Under the pieces are notes generated by a model that worked only from the letters and a program-made list of their open reading frames with translations, was not told the DNA's origin and searched no databases. Below are positions 26,467 through 35,754 of a stretch of DNA of 64,000 nucleotides, one piece after another. Location: positions 1-64,000 of the forward strand of contig NZ_KI912460.1 in the NCBI RefSeq assembly GCF_000518605.1. Reading direction: 5' to 3'. Position 1 is the stretch's first letter, and each line of letters opens with the position of its first letter. This DNA is from Shewanella fidelis ATCC BAA-318 (GTDB lineage: Bacteria; Pseudomonadota; Gammaproteobacteria; Enterobacterales; Shewanellaceae). A program made the position numbers and the translations under genes.

Positions 26467-27610
26467 TCCAGATGCAAAAAGCGCCGAACAACAAACGGTA
26501 ACTAAGAGTTTTGTTGACGTATTTAAGCAGTTATCCCTTAGCGATTTGAAGCTTAAGCTGTATTCATCAACAGCAGAGGATGTTGAAAGAGCGCTACTGA
26601 AGCCGACTGGTGATCTAGATAGTTTATTAGCGCTACTGTCGCCTGCTGCAGAGCCTTATTTAGAACAAATGGCGCAGCAATCTGTTGCGCTTACGCGGCA
26701 ACGATTTGGCGCAAGTATCGGCATGTATATTCCGCTTTATTTGTCAAACTTGTGCGCCAATGAGTGTGATTACTGCGGTTTTACAATGAGCAATAAGATT
26801 AAGCGTAAGACGCTGTCACAAAGTGAGATCTTAGATGAAATTAAACCAATAAAGTCGATGGGCTATGATTCGATATTATTGGTTTCCGGTGAACATGAAA
26901 CTAAAGTTGGCGTGCCATATTTTAAACAAATGCTGCCGTTAATTCGCCAACATTTTAGCTATGTTGCGATGGAAGTACAGCCGTTAGAGGAGCAAGACTA
27001 CCGGGAGCTGGTTGCTGAAGGGCTTGATGCTGTAATGCTATACCAAGAAACCTATAACCCGCTAACTTACAAAGCGCACCATACTCGAGGTAAGAAAAGT
27101 GACTTTGCTTATCGGCTTGAGTCACCTGATAGAGTAGCTAGGGCTGGGGTCGATAAAATTGGTCTGGGCGTATTGCTTGGTCTTGATGATTGGCGCCTAG
27201 ACGCCTTGCTAATGGGCCACCATTTAGCCTACCTTGAACGAACTTATTGGCGCAGTCGCTTTAGTATTTCTTTACCAAGATTAAGACCATGTACTGGCGG
27301 TGTTGCACCTAAAGTGGAGCTTACTGATAAAGGCCTAGTGCAAATGATTTGCGCTTTTAGACTTTTTAATCAGCAGCTAGAAATTAGTTTATCGACTAGA
27401 GAAACACCAAAGCTACGGGATAACTTATTTGCACTTGGAGTGACTAATGTGAGTGCAGGGAGTTCGACTCAGCCCGGTGGTTACGTTGAGCCAAATACTG
27501 AGCTCGATCAATTTGAGATAAGTGATGAGCGTAGCCCCGATTTAGTCGCAAATGCTATGTTAGCGCGTGGTTTAAATCCAGTATGGAAAGATTGGGAGAC
27601 GGGTTGGTAG
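26459..27610 (+). CDS. thiH: 2-iminoacetate synthase ThiH
   Basis: 383-residue radical SAM tyrosine lyase giving dehydroglycine for thiazole formation. LCANECDYCGF supplies the cluster cysteines C99, C103 and C106; SILLVSGEHETKVG and VAPKVELTDKGLVQM are typical. The use of ThiH rather than the oxygen-dependent glycine oxidase ThiO suits facultative anaerobes. Last gene of the thi operon; a terminator follows. Confidence 0.95.
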   Translation: MNNPDAKSAEQQTVTKSFVDVFKQLSLSDLKLKLYSSTAEDVERALLKPTGDLDSLLALLSPAAEPYLEQMAQQSVALTRQRFGASIGMYIPLYLSNLCANECDYCGFTMSNKIKRKTLSQSEILDEIKPIKSMGYDSILLVSGEHETKVGVPYFKQMLPLIRQHFSYVAMEVQPLEEQDYRELVAEGLDAVMLYQETYNPLTYKAHHTRGKKSDFAYRLESPDRVARAGVDKIGLGVLLGLDDWRLDALLMGHHLAYLERTYWRSRFSISLPRLRPCTGGVAPKVELTDKGLVQMICAFRLFNQQLEISLSTRETPKLRDNLFALGVTNVSAGSSTQPGGYVEPNTELDQFEISDERSPDLVANAMLARGLNPVWKDWETGW

Positions 27611-27642
27611 TTTAGCGATTGTTTATAGCAGATGAGAATGAG

Positions 27643-27670
27643 AAAAAGCTGTCACTATTGACAGCTTTTT
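27643..27670. terminator. Bidirectional intrinsic terminator
   Basis: AAAAAGCTGTC and GACAGCTTTTT form a perfect 11-bp stem with a 6-base loop. It serves thiH and overlaps the last codons of the convergent receiver gene. Confidence 0.9.
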
Positions 27671-28017
27671 AAAACCTTAAACACTTCAGCTGGGTTAATC
27701 GGCTTACCAATATAACCACTCGCGCCTAATCTTAGCCCCAAGTTTTGATCTGATTCTTCAACTAAGCCACTGACAATAATCACAGGTATTGTCGTGGTTA
27801 GTGGATTATCTTTGAGATCTTTTAGTACTTGATAACCGTTTTTACCGGGCATCATAATATCTAAAAAAATGCAGTCGGGTTTTTGAATTGTAGAGATATC
27901 AATGACATCTAAGCCTGAGTTTACGGTGGTTACTTGATAATCATCGCCTAGAATCGACAATAGAAGGCTTGAGCAAAATGGGTCATCATCTACGATAAGT
28001 ATTCTTACTTTTTCCAT
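27655..28017 (-). CDS. Single-domain response regulator receiver (CheY-like)
   Basis: 120-residue receiver domain with no output domain. The acidic pocket is D10, D11 and D12 (VDDDP), the phospho-acceptor is D53 (CIFLDIMMPG), a Ser at about 84 replaces the usual switch Thr (VSGL), and the lysine lies in IGKPINP (K105). It probably relays phosphate or acts by protein contact. The hybrid kinase at 28636 is a plausible partner by proximity only. Confidence 0.88.
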   Translation of the reverse strand: MEKVRILIVDDDPFCSSLLLSILGDDYQVTTVNSGLDVIDISTIQKPDCIFLDIMMPGKNGYQVLKDLKDNPLTTTIPVIIVSGLVEESDQNLGLRLGASGYIGKPINPAEVFKVLKSCQ

Positions 28018-28232
28018 ATTGGTGCCCCTTTCAATATATCGGTATTATGCGTTATTTTTATTGGATTAGGCTATCATTTTCATATAGCAAAGGCTATTTC
28101 TAACGCTTTTGTTATTGTAGTAAAGATAACCACAATTTGGTCGATTATTGTATGTTTTTAATAGTAATTAACTATACATCTATCGCTGGATGGTTGATAA
28201 TTTGAACACCTCTATTCATAAAGGTACAGGAT

Positions 28233-28484
28233 ATGCAGATCCCACCGAGTATTATTTCAGGCCAAAATGGTTTTCAAGCGGCGCAGTCTGATTTAACCCA
28301 AGCAACCATTGATGTTGCTGGTGTGAGTCAATCTACCAGTGGCACCACAGTCAGTAATACAGGTGCTACAACTGTTGAAGCATTAGTTGATGCCAATCTC
28401 GCCGTTACCCAAGCACAAGCATCTGCCGAAGTGATTCAAACATCATCAGATATGATCGGTAGCTTAATTGATATAACAGTGTGA
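28233..28484 (+). CDS. Small protein resembling flagellar rod/hook termini
   Basis: 83 residues. The start (IISGQNGFQAAQSDLTQATI) and the end (ALVDANLAVTQAQASAEVIQTSSDMIGSLIDITV) resemble the N- and C-terminal helices of axial flagellar proteins such as FlgC, FlgF and FlgG, which normally pair as a coiled coil around a large middle domain. Here the middle is a short Ser/Thr/Gly-rich linker. No flagellar genes are nearby. Function unknown. SD: AAAGG about 9 bases before the ATG. A terminator follows. Confidence 0.65.
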   Translation: MQIPPSIISGQNGFQAAQSDLTQATIDVAGVSQSTSGTTVSNTGATTVEALVDANLAVTQAQASAEVIQTSSDMIGSLIDITV

Positions 28485-28498
28485 CTCGATTTATTGCT

Positions 28499-28526
28499 AA
28501 AGGCATTCATTAGAACGCCTTTTTTG
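28499..28526 (+). terminator. Intrinsic terminator
   Basis: AAAGGCATTC and GAACGCCTTT pair with one mismatch, followed by a T-rich tract. Confidence 0.7.
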
Positions 28527-28635
28527 TTTTTGCCCTTTAAAGCCAATCCGTTACTCGACTAATTGGCTGTAATCTGGAGGAATATTGGTTTTTAGCCTAT
28601 TGTTAGCTGATTAAAGGACTTGAGAGCAATACAGT

Positions 28636-31074
28636 ATGGCTAAACAAGGACGTTGGTCTATTAAACAGTTTTTAATCGCGGGTAGCGCTGCAATTCTTCT
28701 ATTGCTCATCGTTAATGTACTACTCACACAATACGTCTTTGAAACAAAAGCTAATTTGCTCAAAATTGAGACTAAAGTGCTTGAGTCAGCTAAAACCCTA
28801 TTAATGATCCGCCGTAACGAAAAAGACTTTATAAGCCGCTTCGACGCCAAATATATCAAGCAAGTTGAACAGCAGAATAAATTGTTGGTTAAACAACTGG
28901 TTGAAATTGAACAGTTGCTAAATCGAAGCTCGCTTGAGGTGTCATTTAATAGCCAACAAGCCATGAATGAGCTCGATAATTATCAGGTAGCGTTTACACA
29001 TTTATCTGATGAGATTTATAGGTTACATGGAACAAGTACAAGGCTCGGCTTACTGCAGCAGTTTGAGCATAATGCTAAGCAGTTACAGTTATTTGTTAAT
29101 CAAGCAAATCAACCTAAGATATTTAATTTAATTATTATAAATCAATCAACTATATTTGATTATTTTAATAGTTTTGAGGATGAATTATTACTAAAAATAG
29201 AGCAAGAGTTTGATGAATTGGAGCAGCTCATTAAACAGGCGGTTTCGCCAAATCAGTCACTTCAACAAGCGTTCAATGTCTTTAGGCTGTCATTTTTTAC
29301 ACTACAACAATCAATGCAGAAAAGAGGTTATACAGAGCAGTTAGGCTACCACGGTGCATTAAGGGAAAATGCCCACAATGTTGAAAATAATTTAAAGGCG
29401 CTGTTCGAAACAGTCCCAGTTAAAGTAGAAAAAAATATCGCAGCTCTCGTGTTGCTTCAGGCTATCAGTGAGGCGCTACTTGTTTTATCTATTATTGCGA
29501 TTCTAGGCTATATCTATGTATCAATTACAAAAATGGAAACCGGATTAATCAATGCTCGTCAGAAGGAGCAGCGTGCTAACCGCGCAAAAAGTGCATTTTT
29601 AGCCAATATGTCCCATGAGATCAGAACGCCGTTAAATGGCATTATCGGCATGACAGAGATCTTAAATGACTCCAAATTATCAGCGCCCCAAAAAGACTAC
29701 TTAAGTACCATAAACTCCTCTTCGCAAACTTTGCTGATGCTTATAAATGATATTTTAGACCTGTCTAAAATTGAGTCGGGACATCTAGAGATCTGTCCTC
29801 ATACTTGTGCAGTAAAAGAAGTTATTTACGATACCGCCGCATTAATTGCGCCTAAAGCTCAACAAAAAAATATCTGCGTTGATATCGTGATTGATGAGTC
29901 TATCCCTAATTATATTCGGGCTGATGAGCAGAAATTGCGTCAAGTATTGATGAACTTAGCCTCTAATGCGATAAAGTTTACCGCGAGTGGGCAGGTACTA
30001 TTTACTATGAAGAGCCAGTTGCAAACACCTGATTCAATTAAGATATTGTTTTCAGTTAAAGATACTGGGGTTGGCATCGAGGCTGATAAGCATCAACATA
30101 TTTTTGAAGAATTTAAGCAGGAAGCCGCCAATACCGCGGTTAATTTTGGCGGCACAGGCCTAGGTCTATCAATCTCTAGCAAAATAGTCAGTATGATGGG
30201 AGGCCAAATAGGTTTGAACTCGGCAAAGGGCGAGGGCAGTGAGTTCTATTTTTCATTAGTTTTTGACATAAAAACCAGTGAGGTGCAATTAGTAGCCAAA
30301 CGCAGTACGCAGGTTGTATACAGCGCTCTGACACCAAGTCCATTGCTGATCCAAAACTTAACCGGCTTTGGATACCCGTTATCTGTTGTTTGCTCTACAA
30401 ATGATATCGAAATCGAGTTATCGCAATCGGCGCTGATAATTTTACATGCTGAAGACGTTGCCGATATGACAATGTTGGCGAAGATAGCTGCTCGCTATAA
30501 TAAAGTGCCGATTTTGATTGCTAGAGCGAATCATTGCGATAAAAAAGAGTTTGGCGATCTGGTGGCGGGTTATATTACCTTGCCCCTGCTCGGTGTGCGT
30601 TTAGACAATTTATTGCAATCAGTAACACAACAATTTGCACGGGAGCCGAGTGGGGTTGACAATAACTCAGGGCTTGGCATTAGTTCAGCAGCTCAACAAT
30701 CTAAACTGGTGTTAGTGGTTGAAGACAACAAAGTAAATCAAAAAGTGGTTTCGTTAAATCTAGATAAATTGAACTTGGCCTACGTTATTGCAAATGATGG
30801 GCAAGAAGCGTTAGAGCAATATAAAAAGCATCAAGGGAAATTTTCGGTTATTTTGATGGATTGCATGATGCCGGTTATGGATGGGTTTGAAGCGACTAAG
30901 GCGATTCGGAATTTCGAGAGGCAGGCTGCTGCTCAAGCCGTGCCAATCATTGCTTTAACCGCTTCTATTTTAGATGACGATATTCAGAAATGTTTTGACT
31001 CAGGCATGGATGATTACTTGCCTAAGCCATTTAAACGCGAAGTCTTGGTCGATAAACTGGCTAAATTACATTAA
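28636..31074 (+). CDS. Hybrid sensor histidine kinase
   Basis: 812-residue inner-membrane sensor. TM1 at about 11-33, a helical periplasmic sensor of about 240 residues (MIRRNEKDFISR early, similar to HBM-type helical bundles), TM2 at about 277-298. The cytoplasm holds HisKA with H327 in NMSHEIRTPLNGIIG, HATPase_c (NLASNAIKF, KDTGVGIEADK, FGGTGLGLSIS), a degenerate second region (about 560-680), and a C-terminal receiver with phospho-acceptor D742 (ILMDCMMPVMDG). There is no HPt domain, so phosphate must pass to an external HPt protein. Signal unknown. Confidence 0.9.
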   Translation: MAKQGRWSIKQFLIAGSAAILLLLIVNVLLTQYVFETKANLLKIETKVLESAKTLLMIRRNEKDFISRFDAKYIKQVEQQNKLLVKQLVEIEQLLNRSSLEVSFNSQQAMNELDNYQVAFTHLSDEIYRLHGTSTRLGLLQQFEHNAKQLQLFVNQANQPKIFNLIIINQSTIFDYFNSFEDELLLKIEQEFDELEQLIKQAVSPNQSLQQAFNVFRLSFFTLQQSMQKRGYTEQLGYHGALRENAHNVENNLKALFETVPVKVEKNIAALVLLQAISEALLVLSIIAILGYIYVSITKMETGLINARQKEQRANRAKSAFLANMSHEIRTPLNGIIGMTEILNDSKLSAPQKDYLSTINSSSQTLLMLINDILDLSKIESGHLEICPHTCAVKEVIYDTAALIAPKAQQKNICVDIVIDESIPNYIRADEQKLRQVLMNLASNAIKFTASGQVLFTMKSQLQTPDSIKILFSVKDTGVGIEADKHQHIFEEFKQEAANTAVNFGGTGLGLSISSKIVSMMGGQIGLNSAKGEGSEFYFSLVFDIKTSEVQLVAKRSTQVVYSALTPSPLLIQNLTGFGYPLSVVCSTNDIEIELSQSALIILHAEDVADMTMLAKIAARYNKVPILIARANHCDKKEFGDLVAGYITLPLLGVRLDNLLQSVTQQFAREPSGVDNNSGLGISSAAQQSKLVLVVEDNKVNQKVVSLNLDKLNLAYVIANDGQEALEQYKKHQGKFSVILMDCMMPVMDGFEATKAIRNFERQAAAQAVPIIALTASILDDDIQKCFDSGMDDYLPKPFKREVLVDKLAKLH

Positions 31075-31077
31075 GGC

Positions 31078-31971
31078 TTAACCAACTTGATGACGCTGTT
31101 TAATCAGCGTTTCAAGAAGTTGACTTGCTGGGCCTTGTTTATCCCGGTTGGGGATCACTAAGCTTAATGTCGCTTGGCGTTTACTTGCCCCTTTGAGCTG
31201 CAATCTAGTGAGTTGTTGCAGTTCAAGCTCGTCGGTTAATAGGTTTTGCGGGATCCAGCAAAAGCCAATGCCTTTTCGCAGTATCGTCATTGCTTCATGA
31301 AAGTTACTGACTGTCCAGCGTTGTTCGGCTTTCAGCCAACCAAGATCAGTATTTGGCACTAATGCCGTATCTTTGATGACAATTTGAAGATGTTGAGCTA
31401 AGGTTTGCTCATCCTCAATAATCCCCATTTTTGCTAATGGATGTTCAGGATGGCAGACGAGTATAAAGTCAATATCGACTAATGGCTCAGCTAGCTGACC
31501 TTTTGGCGCAGCGCCGCCACAAATAGCAAGATCAACACTTTGTTGTTCAATTAACTCTGCTGTACCTGTAAGCACACTATCAATAATAGTCACTCTCGTG
31601 CCTCGACTTTGTGGAAGAAACTCACTGAGAGCGTCGACAAGGTGTTCCATAGGATAGATTATTTCACGGGCAATAGTTAATGTGGGCTCCCAGCCAGTTT
31701 CAAGATTCGTTGCGAGTGCTTCTAATTCATTCACTGACTGTGTGATATGCCTAGAACGCCGTAATAAGACCTCACCACATTCAGTTAAGTAGGCTTTACG
31801 CCCTTTAACTTCAAGTAGTTGTACTCCCAATTGCGACTGTAGTTTGGCTACTGCATGGTTTAGCGAAGATTGGCTTTTATTTAGCTTTTCTGCTGCCTGT
31901 GAATAGCCACCGTAATCGACTACAGCTTGAAGAATACGCCATTGTTCTAGCGTTGATTTTGCTCTATCCAT
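31078..31971 (-). CDS. LysR-family transcriptional regulator
   Basis: 297 residues. The N-terminal winged helix-turn-helix (LQAVVDYGGYSQAAEKLNKS, then HAVAKLQSQLGVQLL) is clear. The C-terminal effector domain has the periplasmic-binding-protein-like fold (DLAICGGAA, VCHPEHPLAK). Convergent with the hybrid kinase, only 3 bases between stops. It is transcribed in the same direction as the DUF3541 operon upstream but separated by a hairpin terminator. Target unknown. Confidence 0.9.
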   Translation of the reverse strand: MDRAKSTLEQWRILQAVVDYGGYSQAAEKLNKSQSSLNHAVAKLQSQLGVQLLEVKGRKAYLTECGEVLLRRSRHITQSVNELEALATNLETGWEPTLTIAREIIYPMEHLVDALSEFLPQSRGTRVTIIDSVLTGTAELIEQQSVDLAICGGAAPKGQLAEPLVDIDFILVCHPEHPLAKMGIIEDEQTLAQHLQIVIKDTALVPNTDLGWLKAEQRWTVSNFHEAMTILRKGIGFCWIPQNLLTDELELQQLTRLQLKGASKRQATLSLVIPNRDKQGPASQLLETLIKQRHQVG

Positions 31972-32002
31972 TTTTAATGCCTGAAAAAAGACGTAATTAT
32001 TA

Positions 32003-32022
32003 AGAGCCCGATAACGGGCTCT
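32003..32022 (-). terminator. Hairpin after the DUF3541 operon
   Basis: AGAGCCCG and CGGGCTCT form an 8-bp stem with a 4-base loop between DUF3541 and the LysR gene. The U-tract on the minus strand is weak, so termination may be partial. Confidence 0.6.
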
Positions 32023-32047
32023 TTGAGGGGGAGTTAACTTTAGCTTG

Positions 32048-33133
32048 TTACTTTTTAATCGGTGTGACCTGTTTTGGTAAGTACTTTTTGGTTGCTTTTA
32101 ATTCAGCCAAATACGGCCCTTTATGCAACTTTTCAGGCCAATCAAGTAGCATCATTGCAAGTACGTTTCTATGTTCGCCAATGACAAGATCCGGGTTGCC
32201 TCTTGGCGACAAAATGATTTGCTCTTTTACGTCGAAGGCATTAATGATGTGCTGTTGGGTTTTTTTCACCACCGGATTGTCAGCTTGACCAGCGAGCAAA
32301 AAGCTTATCCCAACTTCAGCGATAATATCGTCAGTGGCGTCTTTTAAAATACGGTCAATATTGCGCTCGAAGTGGTTTAAGATCCAGGCAAACTCTTTTG
32401 CATCGACATTGTGCTGGTAATATTCACTGGCTGCAAAAATAAAGTGAGTCATGCCGTACAGCTTATTGCGATACTGCTTTTTATTTAACTTGCTATCTTT
32501 ACTATCAGGATAGACATCGATAAAAGCTTGTTTGTAGTCGGCTAGGTAATCACCTACGCCAATTTGTTTTGCCCAATATACGTAGTTAATCAGTTGTGCA
32601 GCCCAAGTTTCAATCATGGCCTTGTCGGTTAACCCAGTTTTTAAATCCGCTTTTTTAAGGGCTGAAGTCAGTTTGTCATGACAGGGGCCGGTGAAACCGA
32701 ACTCATCGATTCGACTTGAGAAGCGCAGTAATACATCGGTGTAGAAAATAAATTCAGGGAAGGGCTGCAACGCCTTTTTACGAGCTTTGGCTCTTGGGCC
32801 TTTACCTAAAACAGAAATAGCTTGCTCTGCTTGCTCAGTAATAAATCCCGGCTTATCGAGATTACAAGCATAAAACGCTTGTGCTTCGGTCACAGCGTAT
32901 AAATCAACAAGTGCTGCATTGGCATATTTGTCATCGCCAGTCATACGATATTGGCGTATACCGTAGTGACCTTGTACACGAGGAGGTAATTCGAACAGGT
33001 GGGTTTCAAGGTTGTTCTTTATGCCTTGATAAACTTCAGCCTTAGTTGACTCTGTAACAGCAAGGTCGGCGGCAAAACTATTGGCGCAAAAAAGTGCAGC
33101 GGCGAGGGTGCTGATCTTGATGATTGAAGACAT
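32048..33133 (-). CDS. Exported DUF3541 family protein
   Basis: 361 residues from ATG 33133, chosen for its SD (AAAGGA, 7 bases upstream); an in-frame ATG 9 codons earlier has none. A signal peptide (SIIKISTLAAALFCANSFA) leads to a largely helical periplasmic protein (RVQGHYGIRQYRMTGDDKYANAAL, then EFGFTGPCHDKL) that I recognise as DUF3541. Function unknown. The start lies 55 bases inside the 3' end of the dead M3-peptidase gene, so the two are probably translationally coupled. Last gene of a seven-gene minus-strand run. Confidence 0.75.
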   Translation of the reverse strand: MSSIIKISTLAAALFCANSFAADLAVTESTKAEVYQGIKNNLETHLFELPPRVQGHYGIRQYRMTGDDKYANAALVDLYAVTEAQAFYACNLDKPGFITEQAEQAISVLGKGPRAKARKKALQPFPEFIFYTDVLLRFSSRIDEFGFTGPCHDKLTSALKKADLKTGLTDKAMIETWAAQLINYVYWAKQIGVGDYLADYKQAFIDVYPDSKDSKLNKKQYRNKLYGMTHFIFAASEYYQHNVDAKEFAWILNHFERNIDRILKDATDDIIAEVGISFLLAGQADNPVVKKTQQHIINAFDVKEQIILSPRGNPDLVIGEHRNVLAMMLLDWPEKLHKGPYLAELKATKKYLPKQVTPIKK

Positions 33134-34844
33134 ATTGAGTCCTTTTGATGAGTGAGTCATTGGTAATTGGCTCCCCTAATAATAATTGCAATCGAGTGGC
33201 TAGATCGCTGGCAGTTTCATTTACCACTAAGTAGTTGAAAATACTTTGTTGATTTTGACAGCCTTTAGTTGCTAGGTAAACCGCTGTAGCGACAGCTTGC
33301 TGCCATATAGTTTGATAATATAGTGGCCCTTGATACACGATACCGCTAAAACTGTATGCTGAATCAGTAATATTATCCCAGCTTTTTCCAAATGCTAAAG
33401 TAAACTCGCTATTTAAATCAAAGCGGTTGCCATTATCGGGCGCCATATAAGTGTTAAACGCGACTTTAGCTCGAAAAACCTGAAGCTGAACTGAATAGCG
33501 CTGCAATATGGCTTCTTTGCTATCGGGCATTGGTGTAGGAAGTAATTGCGCTTTAAGCCAAGTCTGCAACCATAGTTGGTCAATTTTGGCACTATCTTGG
33601 GTCTCGCCAAGCGTGTTATTTAAGTAGAATTTGTCACCTCTGCCAAGCTGACTGATAATGTTTGCGATGGCCTCAATAGCTCTGTTTTGTTGACTATAAC
33701 GGTTTAAGTTCTCAGGCAGTGACAACTCAAATTGACCAAATTGCTGGCCAACGACGCTGTGGCGGATCGCTTTCGCTTTGGCTCTATTGCCTTGGTTGAG
33801 ATAAATTTCGCCGAGTAGTCTTCCTTCATGGTAAACACGGTAGAGCTTGTTATTGACCTTGGAAAAGCTAATTGCAAATGTGGTTAATGTTTTAGCCACT
33901 TGCTCTAACCACATTGTTGAACTGTAAGCTGTCACTGGGGTAGAGTTTGATTGCGCCAATTTACGGCCTAAATCCCAAGGCGCAATATTTATAGCCTGAG
34001 TTTGATTGTGTAAAAACTGTATCACAGCGCTAGGCGTTGAAAGCCATTGCTGGCTGGTTATTTGCTCAACATAATCATTAAAGCCCGCCTGCGTTGCTTG
34101 CAGCGCTCTAAGTTCTGTTATCTGGTTTAATACCGTTTGGTTTTTTACCGATGCCCGTCCTTGATAGGCTTGCCATACGTGTTTTCTACAAAGTTCATCT
34201 GGCTGATTAATCAGATAATTAGCTAAGGTGTCATCAAATGTTTTAGCTTGTTTTTGCCCCATTTGGTCGACATTTACTGTCTCGGGATTAATTTGACACT
34301 TTTCACCAGTAAAGTTAATGCTTAACGCTTGGCTGGCGATACCTTGTTTAAATGCTGCTTGCGCAGTGTGCAATTGCGCTTTGTGATAAGGTTTTTCAGT
34401 ATTTTGAGCAAGTCTATTTAGGCGTTGAATAAGTGCTTGGATATTAGGATCTTTGCTTGCAGCTAAGTTGAATCGAAGCGATTGAAACTTTGCTGATTTA
34501 AAAAATAGCGCGAGCTCGTCGGCTAAATATAGCTGACACTGTAAAACACGTTCTCTATCTGCATAAGTGAGCGGAAATTGACGATAGTATTTGAGTCTAT
34601 CGTTGATATTAAAGAAACCAATTAAATTACGTTCAAACTGAATTGCTTGCTGAGTTGGACTATTGGCTAAGTCATTATTAATTGGGAATTGATAGCTTAG
34701 GCATTGTTCAACGAGAAGGGGAATTGGCGATACGGCAGCATAAGCTGCCGTATTAACGCAAAATAGCAAGTACAATATAGGCTGTAATAGCCACTTTCGA
34801 CAATCAGCTATTGGCACTGAAATGGATTTTTGCGTAAGCCACAC
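33078..34844 (-). CDS. M3-peptidase-like exported protein lacking the zinc-binding motif
   Basis: 588 residues with an N-terminal signal (WLLQPILYLLFCVNTAAYA). The layout resembles M3 metallopeptidases (oligopeptidase A, Dcp): HVWQAYQGRAS in the helical lobe, YRVYHEGRLLGEIYLNQGNR in place of the Asp-rich strand, and LYYQTIWQQAVATAVYLATKG in place of the C-terminal YYSYLW helix. Where M3 enzymes carry HEFGH the sequence is AIANIISQLGRGD, and no HExxH occurs elsewhere. It is probably a catalytically dead scaffold or binding protein. Start is GTG 34844 (or GTG 34817); both overlap the ATP-grasp gene. Family assignment is by pattern, not by search. Confidence 0.6.
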   Translation of the reverse strand: MWLTQKSISVPIADCRKWLLQPILYLLFCVNTAAYAAVSPIPLLVEQCLSYQFPINNDLANSPTQQAIQFERNLIGFFNINDRLKYYRQFPLTYADRERVLQCQLYLADELALFFKSAKFQSLRFNLAASKDPNIQALIQRLNRLAQNTEKPYHKAQLHTAQAAFKQGIASQALSINFTGEKCQINPETVNVDQMGQKQAKTFDDTLANYLINQPDELCRKHVWQAYQGRASVKNQTVLNQITELRALQATQAGFNDYVEQITSQQWLSTPSAVIQFLHNQTQAINIAPWDLGRKLAQSNSTPVTAYSSTMWLEQVAKTLTTFAISFSKVNNKLYRVYHEGRLLGEIYLNQGNRAKAKAIRHSVVGQQFGQFELSLPENLNRYSQQNRAIEAIANIISQLGRGDKFYLNNTLGETQDSAKIDQLWLQTWLKAQLLPTPMPDSKEAILQRYSVQLQVFRAKVAFNTYMAPDNGNRFDLNSEFTLAFGKSWDNITDSAYSFSGIVYQGPLYYQTIWQQAVATAVYLATKGCQNQQSIFNYLVVNETASDLATRLQLLLGEPITNDSLIKRTQYVFNHQDQHPRRCTFLRQ

Positions 34845-35754
34845 GTTCTTCGACTGTCATGTTATGGTTGCCCATTTTTTCCACATGACGAAGGTTCGGC
34901 AAAATACCACGGCCGTTAGCGATTTGTATTGCCAAACCAGGACGTGCATTTAATTCAAGTAAAAGCGGTCCCTTATTTTTATCTAATACCATATCGGTAC
35001 CAAGATAACCTAACTCCGACATTTCATAAGCCATTGAAGCTGTGTGCAATAACGTATCCCATTGAGGGACTTGTATCGAAATAAGCTCCTTTTTGGTGTC
35101 AGGGTGTAGGTCGATAGGTTGGTCAAACTGCACCGCATGTAAGCCTTTACCTGTTGCAATATCAATCCCAACGCCAACGGCACCTTGGTGTAAATTGGCT
35201 TTGCCGTCAGATGCTGCAGTAGAAAGGCGTAACATGCCCATAATAGGAAAGCCTTTAAAAATGATCAGACGGATATCAGGTACTCCTTCATAGGAATAGC
35301 CATCAAAAACGGGATCAAATTGAATTAAGCCTTCTACAATCGCGACATCTGGCTTGCCGCCTAAAGAAAACAGGCCACTCAAAATGTTCGATACATGGCG
35401 ATCGACCTCTGAGGGGGTCACTTCCTGTCCATTAGGTTTATAGTAGCGTCCATTTTCGACTTTGGTCACTACCAAAATGCCTTTACCGCCAGAACCTTTA
35501 GAAGGTTTAATTACAAAACCATCTGTGTTGTCAACCATACCGGGGATCTCTGCAATACCATGTTGCTCTGATACGGTACCAATTAAATCTGGCACGGCGA
35601 TGTTATTCGCCAGTGCTAACTGTTTAGTGGTTAACTTGTCATCGACTCGCTTATAAAACTTACGCGGATTATATCGACCGATATAGTCGATATTGCGCTT
35701 GTTCATGCAAAGAACGCCGTTGCGTCGTAAAGTTGCTGGATTTGCTAGGAACAT
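34804..35754 (-). CDS. ATP-grasp alpha-L-glutamate ligase-like protein (RloB/RimK-associated type)
   Basis: 316-residue cytoplasmic ATP-grasp enzyme. FVIKPSKGSGGKGILVV is the nucleotide-binding loop, VEGLIQFDP and GYLGTDMVLDKNKGPLLLELNARPGLAIQ the metal/ATP-binding part with DxN residues. The family forms amide bonds with glutamate or similar on unknown acceptors. It directly follows the inactive-transglutaminase gene (1-base overlap) and a retropepsin-like protease gene, a conserved trio that I recall being linked to osmotic-stress tolerance in Pseudomonas (Rlo proteins). The gene name is not assigned with certainty. Confidence 0.8.
   Translation of the reverse strand: MFLANPATLRRNGVLCMNKRNIDYIGRYNPRKFYKRVDDKLTTKQLALANNIAVPDLIGTVSEQHGIAEIPGMVDNTDGFVIKPSKGSGGKGILVVTKVENGRYYKPNGQEVTPSEVDRHVSNILSGLFSLGGKPDVAIVEGLIQFDPVFDGYSYEGVPDIRLIIFKGFPIMGMLRLSTAASDGKANLHQGAVGVGIDIATGKGLHAVQFDQPIDLHPDTKKELISIQVPQWDTLLHTASMAYEMSELGYLGTDMVLDKNKGPLLLELNARPGLAIQIANGRGILPNLRHVEKMGNHNMTVEERVAYAKIHFSANS

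Noticed and set aside
33800..33860. His-Glu in YHEGR of the M3-like protein as a zinc site
   Set aside because: It lacks the second His of HExxH, and it aligns by context with the Asp-rich strand, not the zinc helix.
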